Source of the DNA: DASRAJ01 sp035638255
Lineage (GTDB): Bacteria; Bacteroidota; Bacteroidia; Chitinophagales; UBA10324
Direction: 5' to 3'
DNA length: 64,000 nt
NCBI GenBank assembly: GCA_035638255.1
Contig: DASRAJ010000122.1
Coordinates: 11,764 to 75,763 of the forward strand
Part shown: in pieces, positions 1 to 8,256 of the stretch
How positions within the stretch are numbered: the stretch's first letter is position 1
Layout: the number at the start of each line of letters is the position of its first letter
The notes under the pieces: generated by a model
The model's database searches: none
Told to the model about the DNA's origin: nothing
Seen by the model: the letters and a program-made list of their open reading frames with translations, nothing else
Position numbers and translations under genes: made by a program

Positions 1-683
1 GCACCGGTGTTACCCATCGTTCCGAAGCCATGGGCGTCATCAACCATCAATCGGAAGCTGTACTTTTCTTTCAGCTCAACTATCTCAGCGATCTTTCCCT
101 GGTCGCCGGCCATGCCGAAAACGCCCTCAGTGATGAGCAGAATTGCGCCGTTGGTTTCCTTCACCAATTCTGTCGCGCGCTGCAATTGTTTCTCGCAACT
201 CTCCATGTCATTATGCTGAAACACGAAACGCTTGCCCATGTGCATGCGCATAGCGTCAATGATGCAGGCGTGTGACTCTGCATCATACACAATCACGTCA
301 CGGCGATCCACCAAACAATCAATGGCAGACATGATTCCCTGGTAACCGTAGTTCATGAGCATCACATCCTTCTTCATCACAAATGTCGCCAGTTCTTTTT
401 CCAACTGATCATGGAGATCACTGTTACCACTCATCATGCGCGCACCCATGGGATACGCCAGCCCATACTTCGCGCTTGCTTCTGCATCCACCTTGCGAAC
501 TTCGGGATGATTCGCTAAGCCGAGATAATTATTCAGGCTCCACACGATGCGTTCCTTACCGCGAAAGATCATGCGATTGGCGATCTCACCTTCAAGTTTC
601 GGAAAAGCAAAATAGCCGTGCGCGATCTTCGAGTACTGTCCGATAGGCCCGCGGTTTTCCAAAAGTTTTTCAAAAAGATCCAT
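1..683 (-). CDS. Alpha-oxoamine synthase family PLP enzyme (partial, 3' end outside window)
   Basis: Reading the minus strand from ATG at 683 gives 227 residues with no stop before the left edge, so the C-terminal half is missing. The protein resembles fold-type I PLP enzymes of the alpha-oxoamine synthase group (2-amino-3-ketobutyrate CoA ligase, 8-amino-7-oxononanoate synthase, serine palmitoyltransferase), which condense an amino acid with an acyl-CoA. Visible family features are NNYLGL near residue 51, SGNSDLHDQLE near 85, the cofactor-stacking His in ESHACIID (about 138) and VDDAHGFG (214-221), whose Asp and His contact PLP. The catalytic Lys lies outside the window. The substrate cannot be decided: Bacteroidota carry several paralogues, including the sphingolipid enzyme. 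The start is followed at once by MDLFEKLLENRGPIGQYSKI, a good family N-terminus. Confidence 0.85.
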   Translation of the reverse strand, partial: MDLFEKLLENRGPIGQYSKIAHGYFAFPKLEGEIANRMIFRGKERIVWSLNNYLGLANHPEVRKVDAEASAKYGLAYPMGARMMSGNSDLHDQLEKELATFVMKKDVMLMNYGYQGIMSAIDCLVDRRDVIVYDAESHACIIDAMRMHMGKRFVFQHNDMESCEKQLQRATELVKETNGAILLITEGVFGMAGDQGKIAEIVELKEKYSFRLMVDDAHGFGTMGNTG

Positions 684-751
684 GAAGAAGTTTTTGTTTG
701 ATATGCGCGAAAGTAAGCAATGAAGAAAGACTTTTGAAAGGAAGTTATGAT

Positions 752-950
752 CACGATACACGCAATACGATTCACGATTTATGTAGTACGATTCACGATT
801 CATGTAACACGATGCGCGATTCACGTAACACGATTCACGATCACTAACTCGATAACTTATTCACTATTCACATTGACCATTGAAGATAGGTCGTTGACTC
901 CATTGACAGTTCATTCACTCATTCACCCCATTCACCATTCACGAAATTTT
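752..950. repeat. Heptad repeat array between divergent genes
   Basis: Positions 752-842 are thirteen consecutive 7-nt words without any indel (CACGATA, CACGCAA, TACGATT, CACGATT, TATGTAG and so on), with a weaker 21-nt higher-order period. From 843 to about 950 it continues as looser TTCACT/CATTGAC/ATTCACC words. The array fills much of the 399-nt divergent spacer 684-1082. The rest of that spacer (951-1082) is AT-rich and must hold the promoter of the gene at 1083, which I cannot place with confidence. Confidence 0.9.
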
Positions 951-1082
951 TGTCCACCACACAGAGTTCTAAATCCCGGTCGAAAAAAAATTTTTATTGT
1001 AAGAATTAATCATAACTTTATTTGCGCGCTTTTTTGGACTTGAATAACAACACAAATTTTGTCACACCGCTAAATTTTGGCC

Positions 1083-1964
1083 ATGGATAAGAGAATTACA
1101 AAAGTCATTTTCACTGCTGCTTTATTTTGTATTTTTCATTTTGCGCATGCGCAAAATGTTGGAGTTGGAACCAGCACCCCTGCTACCAAATTGCACGTTG
1201 CAGGGAATTCGAGTACACTTCGGCTTGAGGGACTCAGCAGTGCGCTTGGAGGCACACACATTGTTGCGGCTGCTGCCAGCACTGACAAAATTGTTTACGT
1301 AAATAGCAATGGCGATTTCAAAGCCCTGCCTTCCGGTAGCGCCGGGCAAGTGCTCACATTGAATGGTTCATCTGTTCCTACATGGACTACAGCAGCGACA
1401 ACGAGCTGGCTACTGACAGGAAATACCCTCTCCGCTACAGAGTTTATCGGGACCTTGAACGTTTTTGATTTTATTGTGAAGACAAACAACATCGAGAGAA
1501 TGAGAGTGCTATCAGGTGGTAATTTTGGAATTGGAACAAATGCTCCAACTGAAAAACTACAACTGGCCGGTAATTTTCGGTTTAGTGGTGCGCTGATGCC
1601 TAATAATCTATCCGGCAATGCAGGACAGCCACTTCTTTCGCAAGGCGCGAATACTGCTCCGGTATGGGGACCAGCCATACTAAATACTGCTTCAAATCTC
1701 GGGATGGGGAAATATTACGTGAATGGTGTAACTCTGAATGCCAACACAACAACAACGATTACAGTTACAGACGCTAATTGTGTGGCAGGAAGTTACGTGG
1801 GGGTTAGCTTTGCGGGGTTTTTGCCGGGCACTCCTGCTCAAGATGGTTTGGTTCACGTATCCAATACTCAGACCGGGGCAGGTCAGTGGGTAGTAGTAAT
1901 AGATAACCTCAACGCCGGGACAACTTATAATGGATTATCGCTGGCCTTCTGGGCAGTGTACTAA
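1083..1964 (+). CDS. Secreted tail-fibre-like surface protein, paralogue 1
   Basis: A protein of 293 residues with a signal peptide (hydrophobic stretch after MDKRITK, cleavage near FAHAQ), then the motif NVGVGTSTPATKLHVAG, repeated loosely as NFGIGTNAPTEKLQLAG. This motif is common in Bacteroidota proteins related to phage tail-fibre/S74-type proteins; the intramolecular chaperone itself is not visible. Function unknown; a surface fibre or adhesin is an inference. ATG at 1083 was chosen over the TTG at 1077 because the sequence around it (ttttggccATGgataag) is repeated exactly at the start of the paralogue at 2461. The first ~150 residues are nearly identical to that paralogue, while the C-terminal halves are unrelated. 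Confidence 0.75.
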   Translation: MDKRITKVIFTAALFCIFHFAHAQNVGVGTSTPATKLHVAGNSSTLRLEGLSSALGGTHIVAAAASTDKIVYVNSNGDFKALPSGSAGQVLTLNGSSVPTWTTAATTSWLLTGNTLSATEFIGTLNVFDFIVKTNNIERMRVLSGGNFGIGTNAPTEKLQLAGNFRFSGALMPNNLSGNAGQPLLSQGANTAPVWGPAILNTASNLGMGKYYVNGVTLNANTTTTITVTDANCVAGSYVGVSFAGFLPGTPAQDGLVHVSNTQTGAGQWVVVIDNLNAGTTYNGLSLAFWAVY

Positions 1965-1988
1965 ATTTTCACTCTTTAAAAAATTCCC

Positions 1989-2255
1989 ATGAAAAAAACA
2001 TTCTTGCTCATCCTATTCATTGCAATAGTAAAGACAGGTTTGTTTGCACAAGCATCTGAATCTGTAAAAAGTACACCTCCTCTACCCAACGCAAAGAGTG
2101 ACAGCACTGTGATAAGTACAGCTCACGTGGTGGTAACAGATAACATTACCGGTGCTGTCATCAGAGAATATGACATTCCGGTAACACGGTTATTGTTACC
2201 AGACCAAAAACCATATATAACAAATGATTCAATGCTAGTTCCGAAGAAAAAGTAA
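1989..2255 (+). CDS. Small secreted protein of unknown function
   Basis: An 88-residue protein with a clear signal peptide (MKKTFLLILFIAIVKTGLFAQA) and a short mature part with one central segment, HVVVTDNITGAVIREYDIPV, that could be a beta-hairpin. I do not recognise the family. It lies 24 nt downstream of the tail-fibre-like gene on the same strand and is probably co-transcribed with it. The mature part ends with Lys residues and has no T9SS sorting domain. Confidence 0.6.
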   Translation: MKKTFLLILFIAIVKTGLFAQASESVKSTPPLPNAKSDSTVISTAHVVVTDNITGAVIREYDIPVTRLLLPDQKPYITNDSMLVPKKK

Positions 2256-2460
2256 TTTGGAGGAAAGGCTAATCCAACACCAGGACTATAGAATTTTTAT
2301 TTTTGGATTAGGTAAAAATTATTTCGGTGAATATGTTTGATCGAGTCACTTAAAAAATCCTTACCTTTCAGTGGTCGGTTTGGCTCAGCTCTAAACTCTG
2401 CAGAGGCCGATAATGGCAACAACGACAACATCAATTTTTCTCACTGCAAAATTTTTGGCC

Positions 2461-4131
2461 ATGGATAAGAGAATTACAAAAAGTATTTTCACCACTGCCT
2501 TAATTTTTATTATTCATTTTGCGCATGCGCAAAATGTTGGGGTCGGAACCAACGCACCTGCCACGAAATTGCACGTTGCAGGAATCTCAAGTACACTTCG
2601 GCTTGAGGGACTCAGCAGTGCGCTTGGAGGTACACACATTGTCGCGGCTGCTGCGAGCACCGACAAAATTGTCTACGTAAATAGCAATGGTGATTTCAAA
2701 GCCCTGCCCTCCGGTGCCGCCGGACAAGTGCTCACATTGAATGGCTCATCTGTTCCGACATGGACAACGGCTGCTACCACAAGCTGGCTGCTGACCGGAA
2801 ATACTCTCTCCGCCACAGAGTTTATCGGGACCTTGAACGTTTTTGATTTTATAGTGAAGACAAACAACATCGAAAGAATGAGAGTAGGATCAGGAGGCAA
2901 TATCGGCGTTAACGTTGCACCCGCCGGAACAGACCGATTATTCGTTTCTGATGCTTCACAGATAACCACCCTTCATTCACTGAATTCAGGTACCACATCA
3001 GGCAGCAGTGCCGTTCGCGCTAATGGCATTGCAGGGACCGATGCTTACCTTAGCTATTACGGACCAATTACCTTGAACACCACTACTGTAACCAACGCCG
3101 GAATTTATTCTGTGGTTACAAGCGGAACTTCAGGAGCAATTGTAGGAGTAACAAGTGGTGGAACCGGTTCTGCAATTTATGGTCATTCCACTGTTGCAAA
3201 TGCAGGGCGATTTACTAATACTATCAATTCTTCTTCGGCAATTGTTGCAGTAAATCAAGCGGCAAGTGCAGCAAACGTAGGAAATGGTCTAAGCGCTTCA
3301 ACCGGTCAGTCATCCGGATTTGGCGCTTTAGGTACGAATGTCAATGCTTCCGGAACAGGAATCCTCGGTGCCGGAAATGGCGGCGGTGGGTTTTATTTAA
3401 TTGCAGGAAGCGGAGGTGCCTTCACGGGAACCGGCTATGGCTCATTTCATATAGGTACTGCAGGCACAGGCGTAGGTGTCGGGGGTGTAGGCAACAATCT
3501 ATCCGGCATTGTCGGTCCCGCAAGCGGAAGCGGCGGTGCTTTTAACGGAACGGCTTTAGGCGTATACAGTTATTGCACTACAAATGCCAGTGGAAATGGG
3601 GGTGGTTATTTTCAGTCTGGCGCCAGCAACTATGCCTGGATCGCGACCCGGGTAGTGGTTACCGATTATGCGATAAACGGAACCGGAGTGAAAGCCACAA
3701 TTGTGAAGGATCTGAATAATCAAAATGTAAACATGGTTTGTCCCGAAGCGCCTGAAATTTTGTTTGAAGACTACGGAGCGGGACAGTTAGTGAATGGGAA
3801 AGCTCACATTGATCTTGATCCCATCTTTGTGAAAAATGTTGCTATTAATGAGAAACATCCGTTGCGTGTGTTCATTCAATTAGAAGGCGATTGCAATGGC
3901 GTCTATGTTACTAATAAAACGTTCAGTGGATTCGATGTAGTGGAGTTAAGCGGCGGTAATTCCAATATCTCCTTTACGTATCACGTGATTGCGAACCGGG
4001 CTGACAGAAAGGATGACAACGGAATTATCATTTCATATAATCAGGATAATCGCTGGCAGCCAACAGGACCTCTTCTTCAATCACAAACCAGTCCTCAGCA
4101 AAAGCTCCAACTTCAGGAATTGCCCCGTTGA
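2461..4131 (+). CDS. Secreted tail-fibre-like surface protein, paralogue 2
   Basis: A protein of 556 residues from ATG 2461; the open frame extends upstream to 2413, but the conserved start context shared with the paralogue at 1083 supports 2461. It has a signal peptide ending near FAHAQ, the NVGVGTNAPATKLHVAG motif and an N-terminal ~150 residues nearly identical to paralogue 1. A long Gly/Ser/Thr/Ala-rich middle (about residues 165-400) follows, probably a repetitive beta-structured stalk. The compact C-terminal domain (about 410-540, with VCPEAPEILFEDYGAGQL and HPLRVFIQLEGDCNGVYV) is of a type I associate with large Bacteroidota secreted proteins. It ends in a Gln-rich tail without a T9SS motif. 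Function is unknown. Confidence 0.75.
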   Translation: MDKRITKSIFTTALIFIIHFAHAQNVGVGTNAPATKLHVAGISSTLRLEGLSSALGGTHIVAAAASTDKIVYVNSNGDFKALPSGAAGQVLTLNGSSVPTWTTAATTSWLLTGNTLSATEFIGTLNVFDFIVKTNNIERMRVGSGGNIGVNVAPAGTDRLFVSDASQITTLHSLNSGTTSGSSAVRANGIAGTDAYLSYYGPITLNTTTVTNAGIYSVVTSGTSGAIVGVTSGGTGSAIYGHSTVANAGRFTNTINSSSAIVAVNQAASAANVGNGLSASTGQSSGFGALGTNVNASGTGILGAGNGGGGFYLIAGSGGAFTGTGYGSFHIGTAGTGVGVGGVGNNLSGIVGPASGSGGAFNGTALGVYSYCTTNASGNGGGYFQSGASNYAWIATRVVVTDYAINGTGVKATIVKDLNNQNVNMVCPEAPEILFEDYGAGQLVNGKAHIDLDPIFVKNVAINEKHPLRVFIQLEGDCNGVYVTNKTFSGFDVVELSGGNSNISFTYHVIANRADRKDDNGIIISYNQDNRWQPTGPLLQSQTSPQQKLQLQELPR

Positions 4132-4325
4132 TCAGAATCAGTTACGAATTATCAATACGAAATAATTTCTGCTTGCTTGTTACAGCAAATTTTTTTGCAT
4201 TGCTGCCATCAATTAATCATCCGCTGCCCCGGCGCTTTGCTTTAGACAAACATGAAGTGAATTAGTGAAAAAAAGTTGTGAGCGATTCCTCACAACTTAA
4301 TAACTTGAAGCAAAATTTTCGCACC

Positions 4326-5657
4326 ATGTTTTTTCAGCAGGAAATCGAAACGCTTCAGATCCCCAAACTTCGCAAGCTGCAGAATGAGCGACTACAAGAG
4401 TTGGTGAAATACGTGTATCATCGTGTTCCTTTTTATAAAAGAAAATTTGATGAGGCAAACATTCATCCTTCATCCATAAAATCAGTGGAGGATTTGCATA
4501 GACTTCCGTTCACCAAAAAAGATGATCTGCGTGATCAGTATCCCTTCGGCATGTTTGCTGTATCCATGAATGAAGTCGCACGCATTCATTGCTCGAGCGG
4601 AACAACGGGTAAACCCACCGTGGTCGGTTACACAAAAAATGATATTGAAATTTTTGCAGAAGTATGTGCGCGCTCACTTGCCGGTGCAGGTGCGCAACCG
4701 GGAATGAAATTGCAAAATGCTTATGGGTATGGCTTGTTCACCGGCGGATTAGGATTGCATTATGGCGGCGAGAAATTGGGTATGGCCGTAATTCCTGTAT
4801 CAGGCGGAATGACAGACCGGCAAATTTTATTGCTCCGTGACTTTCAGCCGGAGGTGATGTGTTGCACGCCTTCTTATGCGCTCACACTCGCAGAGGAAAT
4901 TAATAAGCGTGGGATTGATGTGAGGGAATTAAATTTGAAATTCATGGAGCTCGGGGCGGAGCCGTGGACTGACACGATTCGCGAAGAAGTGCAACAGGGA
5001 CTAAACGTGGTTGCTACAAATATCTATGGCTTAAGTGAAATTATGGGTCCCGGAGTTTCGCAGGAAGATTATGAAGAGCGTGGAACCGGAAGTCATGTTT
5101 GGGAAGATCATTTCTATCCGGAAGTGGTGCATCCTGAAACAGGTGAGCCAATGCCTGAAGGTGAATATGGTGTGTTGTGCTTTACCACGCTTACCAAGGA
5201 AGCAATGCCACTCATTCGCTATTGGACGAATGACATCACCAACTTGCAGTATGATAAAAATTCAAAACGCACGCACATCAAGATGGGAGCTATTCGCGGG
5301 CGCGCTGATGACATGCTTATCATTCGGGGTGTGAATCTTTTTCCCTCACAAATTGAAGCGGTACTGAATGACCTTCCTGAATTTTCACCACATTATCAAT
5401 TGGTAGTTTCGAGGGATGGAACAATGGATGAAGTAGATGTTCACGTGGAGTTTGATGAAAAAATTTATAAGGAATTGAAAATTGAAATCGCCGAAGAAAA
5501 TGATTCGGACTTTATCAAATCTCTTCATCAAAAGCTTTCTCATAAAATAAAAGCCAACATAGGACTCAGCATGAATATCACCATAAAAAATTATGGAACA
5601 GTTCCCCGAAGCGAAGGAGGCAAATTGAGCCGGGTGGTGGATAAGAGGAGGACGTAG
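4326..5657 (+). CDS. paaK: Phenylacetate-CoA ligase
   Basis: Activates phenylacetate to phenylacetyl-CoA with ATP and CoA, the first step of aerobic phenylacetate breakdown. At 443 residues it matches the usual ~435-440 of PaaK. Visible motifs are the adenylate P-loop SSGTTGKPTVVGYT (90-103), GYGLFTGGLG, NIYGLSEIMGPG, WEDHFYPE, GRADDMLIIRGVN and the C-terminal PRSEGGKLSRV. A GTG at 4278 would add 16 residues that do not fit the family, so ATG 4326 was chosen. No other paa genes are nearby, so it may act on another aryl acid or stand alone as in many Bacteroidota. Its stop codon TAG (5655-5657) is the end of the first word of a heptad array. Confidence 0.92.
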   Translation: MFFQQEIETLQIPKLRKLQNERLQELVKYVYHRVPFYKRKFDEANIHPSSIKSVEDLHRLPFTKKDDLRDQYPFGMFAVSMNEVARIHCSSGTTGKPTVVGYTKNDIEIFAEVCARSLAGAGAQPGMKLQNAYGYGLFTGGLGLHYGGEKLGMAVIPVSGGMTDRQILLLRDFQPEVMCCTPSYALTLAEEINKRGIDVRELNLKFMELGAEPWTDTIREEVQQGLNVVATNIYGLSEIMGPGVSQEDYEERGTGSHVWEDHFYPEVVHPETGEPMPEGEYGVLCFTTLTKEAMPLIRYWTNDITNLQYDKNSKRTHIKMGAIRGRADDMLIIRGVNLFPSQIEAVLNDLPEFSPHYQLVVSRDGTMDEVDVHVEFDEKIYKELKIEIAEENDSDFIKSLHQKLSHKIKANIGLSMNITIKNYGTVPRSEGGKLSRVVDKRRT

Positions 5658-5713
5658 GACGTAAGACTTACGACTTAAGACTTAGGACTCAAGACTCAAG
5701 ACTCAAGACCTGA
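5651..5713. repeat. Heptad array overlapping the paaK stop
   Basis: Nine 7-nt words in perfect phase: GACGTAG, GACGTAA, GACTTAC, GACTTAA, GACTTAG, GACTCAA three times, then GACCTGA. The first word contains the stop codon of paaK, so the last codons of paaK lie at the array edge. The same GAC-words recur after porD at 22582. Confidence 0.9.
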
Positions 5714-6221
5714 TTTCATCAGGGATGTTTCTCATTGCGCCCTTTACGATCACGTTCTTCTTTCCTGTCAAGGAGTAAACTGATTGTATAAACAATGATA
5801 AGAAATGTTAATAGAGCTAACATGACCGAATATGTTTATGAAGCGTTTTATAATCTGATTATAAAAATAATTTTTTCATATACCCCGGATTCAACTTATG
5901 ATTTGCCTCAGGGTTTTGATATATGTCCCTTACTTTGATTTTCAGTTGAATTTATATCATTAGATTAAAAACATTTTGGAAGAAATCTTCATAAAGTTAT
6001 GATTGAAGAAAGCCGCTCGCAAGCAAACTTAACGTGCGCGGCAAAACGCCTTATTAACGCGGCAGTCTATGATGAGACGCTACCTTATCTTTAGAGTGAT
6101 GTTCGTATTTGTGCAACCAGCAGCAAGAGAGGAATAAATGCCTGCGGATATTCAGAGAGCAACCAATTCTGATTACTGAAAATTTCCGGGTAAAAAGGGA
6201 TGTTATTCCCGGAATTCAGAT
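5714..6221. other. Gene-free AT-rich spacer
   Basis: About 500 nt between the convergent paaK and sulfatase genes. No ORF of credible composition, tRNA or clear terminator hairpin was found. A short GC-rich patch at about 6030-6065 contains GCGCGGC/GCGGCAG words but no convincing long stem. Confidence 0.5.
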
Positions 6222-8120
6222 TTATAGATGCTTTACATACTTAGCCATTTGCTGTTGCTTACCCGCTCTCGCGATGATGAAATAAATCCCATCGGGGTAG
6301 CTGGTTAAATCGAGTGCGTAAGAAAGCTGTCGGGAATTCGAAAAGAAACGTTTGAAAATGCTTCTGCCCATGATATCAATCACGTTGATTTCGGTATTGT
6401 TTTCCGGGGTCATTGACCAGGCCAGATTAACATTGCCATCTCCCGGGTTTGGGAATACTGATATTTTAAGGTTTCCGGGTGCGTTAAAGTCTTCTATCCC
6501 GATAGGGTGATCCATGAGCTGACAATCAACGAGTGTGTCCACCCAAATAGTATCGCCGTAATAGGCTCTGATGGAATCTAATTTATGGCGATATATCTGT
6601 ATAATTGATTGGTAGGAAGCGACGTTAATTTGATTCTGATTTTCAGATGAATCGTTGACAAGATCGTAAAATTCTTCTGTAATACTATCGCATGCGTTTT
6701 TGATATAGATATAGTCGAAGGATCGAATCCCATGCATGGTCGGCGTACATTCCTGCTTATTATAGTATTCATAAAGAAATTCCTTTCGCTGCTTTGCACC
6801 CGTTACCAGGTCGTGCATTGACCACCCATCCATAGGAACGGGGCTTGTAATGCCTGCTGCATCAAGCATAGTAGGAGCAATGTCAATATTCATTGCCATT
6901 TCATCCGTGATGGTAATGCTCGAGTCAGGATTGAACCACTTAGGATAGCGAATGAACATGGGTAATCTAAGCGATTCATCCAATGCAATTTGCTTGCCTT
7001 CTAAAATGTGCTCACCTTTTAATAGCCCATTATCGCTTGTATAAATAATAAGCGTACTGTCCATGACTCCCATATTATCCAGTTTGTCCAGAACCTTGCC
7101 TACACTCCATTCCACTCCGGCAAGGAGTTGATAATAGGAACGCCACTCAGATTTTGCTTCGTCAATATTGCCGGCAAAGTTGTGACAATCGTATAAGTAT
7201 GATGGAAAATCAAGCGAATAATTATAAAAGTTTGAAGGAAATGGCATTGCATCCGCAAGGTAAAGGGTGGAATCCTGCCACCTTGGCTCCAGCGGAACAT
7301 GCGGTGCATGGTGAGCAAGAATCAAACAGAAGGGCGAATCAGTTGGCACTGTATTGAGAAAATCTTTAGCCGCGTCTGTAAATCTGTCTGTCTTGTGGCC
7401 TGGAAGGAACATATAACCGGTAGGCGTACTATAATAAGTATCCCAATATTGGTCTGAGCTCGATTCCAGCCAATAACTATAACCGGGTACCGGCCACTTG
7501 TTAAACCCGTACTTTCCCACAAAGCCCGTATGATATCCGCTATCCTGAAGAATAGTGGCAATAGTGGGTATTGTGAGAGGATCAGAAATAGCGTTATTCA
7601 AAATGGCGTGATGGTGCGGGTAAAGACCCGTTACGATTGAAGCACGACTGGGTGAACAGAGCGAAAGTGCAGGAAAGCAATATTTAAAATTTACACCTTC
7701 CTCTGCAATTCTATTAATATTGGGTGACTGGAAAAAGGCAGGCCCGCCATTCACCGTATAATTATCGTATCGTCCATCATCTGCATAAATCACTACGATG
7801 TTTGGGCGGCCAATGGTCCGGAAATTTCCAACAGGTGACCATTTATTTGATGCACAACTTTTAACCTCTATTTCATAATGCGTTTTAGGTTTGAGATTGG
7901 ATAATTTAAAAGCAGAAGTTTCGCCGCAAGACTTTTCAATCCATTGGGCAGTACCCATCGCGCGAAAACGAATCGCGTTATCACTACCAGAACAACCCTG
8001 CCACGAAACTTTAACGGAAGAAGGTCCTATATCTGAAATTACAGCAGAAGATTGTGCATACGACATTTTACACAATGCCAGAGTGAAAATTAACTGTAAC
8101 AGAAATTTTTGCGTTCGCAT
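6222..8120 (-). CDS. Secreted sulfatase with FN3 and T9SS sorting domains
   Basis: Protein of 632 residues. A signal peptide (1-22) precedes a fibronectin type III-like domain (about 24-103) and an alkaline-phosphatase-fold sulfatase domain (about 105-480). CSPSRASIVTG (155-165) fits the C-x-P-S-R signature, in which Cys155 would become formylglycine. Metal ligands are expected at IYADDGR (111-117) and YTSDNG. Residues ~555-632 are a type A T9SS C-terminal domain (FPNPGDGNVNL ... YPDGIYFIIAR ... KYVKHL), so export to the cell surface by T9SS is expected. The substrate is probably a sulfated polysaccharide or aryl sulfate; no polysaccharide utilisation genes lie beside it. No formylglycine-generating enzyme is in the window. 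Confidence 0.88.
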   Translation of the reverse strand: MRTQKFLLQLIFTLALCKMSYAQSSAVISDIGPSSVKVSWQGCSGSDNAIRFRAMGTAQWIEKSCGETSAFKLSNLKPKTHYEIEVKSCASNKWSPVGNFRTIGRPNIVVIYADDGRYDNYTVNGGPAFFQSPNINRIAEEGVNFKYCFPALSLCSPSRASIVTGLYPHHHAILNNAISDPLTIPTIATILQDSGYHTGFVGKYGFNKWPVPGYSYWLESSSDQYWDTYYSTPTGYMFLPGHKTDRFTDAAKDFLNTVPTDSPFCLILAHHAPHVPLEPRWQDSTLYLADAMPFPSNFYNYSLDFPSYLYDCHNFAGNIDEAKSEWRSYYQLLAGVEWSVGKVLDKLDNMGVMDSTLIIYTSDNGLLKGEHILEGKQIALDESLRLPMFIRYPKWFNPDSSITITDEMAMNIDIAPTMLDAAGITSPVPMDGWSMHDLVTGAKQRKEFLYEYYNKQECTPTMHGIRSFDYIYIKNACDSITEEFYDLVNDSSENQNQINVASYQSIIQIYRHKLDSIRAYYGDTIWVDTLVDCQLMDHPIGIEDFNAPGNLKISVFPNPGDGNVNLAWSMTPENNTEINVIDIMGRSIFKRFFSNSRQLSYALDLTSYPDGIYFIIARAGKQQQMAKYVKHL

Positions 8121-8256
8121 GGTGGTGGTGATTTGGGATTAATAACTCCTCAATTGATTTTCCTTATTTGCATCTCTATTCAAATTACAATTTGAAGGGT
8201 AAACGAAATTACCCGAATGTGTTTCCTGAAAAACTCCTGCCCGATTCATAGAAGAA

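Noticed and set aside
747..1043. 98-codon plus-strand ORF with 7-residue repeats
   Set aside because: It is read out of the heptad array; the periodic peptide is a product of 7-nt repeats and has no start signal or family support.
2270..2312. Hairpin CTAATCC...GGATTAG after the small secreted protein gene
   Set aside because: Seven-bp stem with a ~29-nt AT-rich loop and no T-run; too weak for a terminator call.
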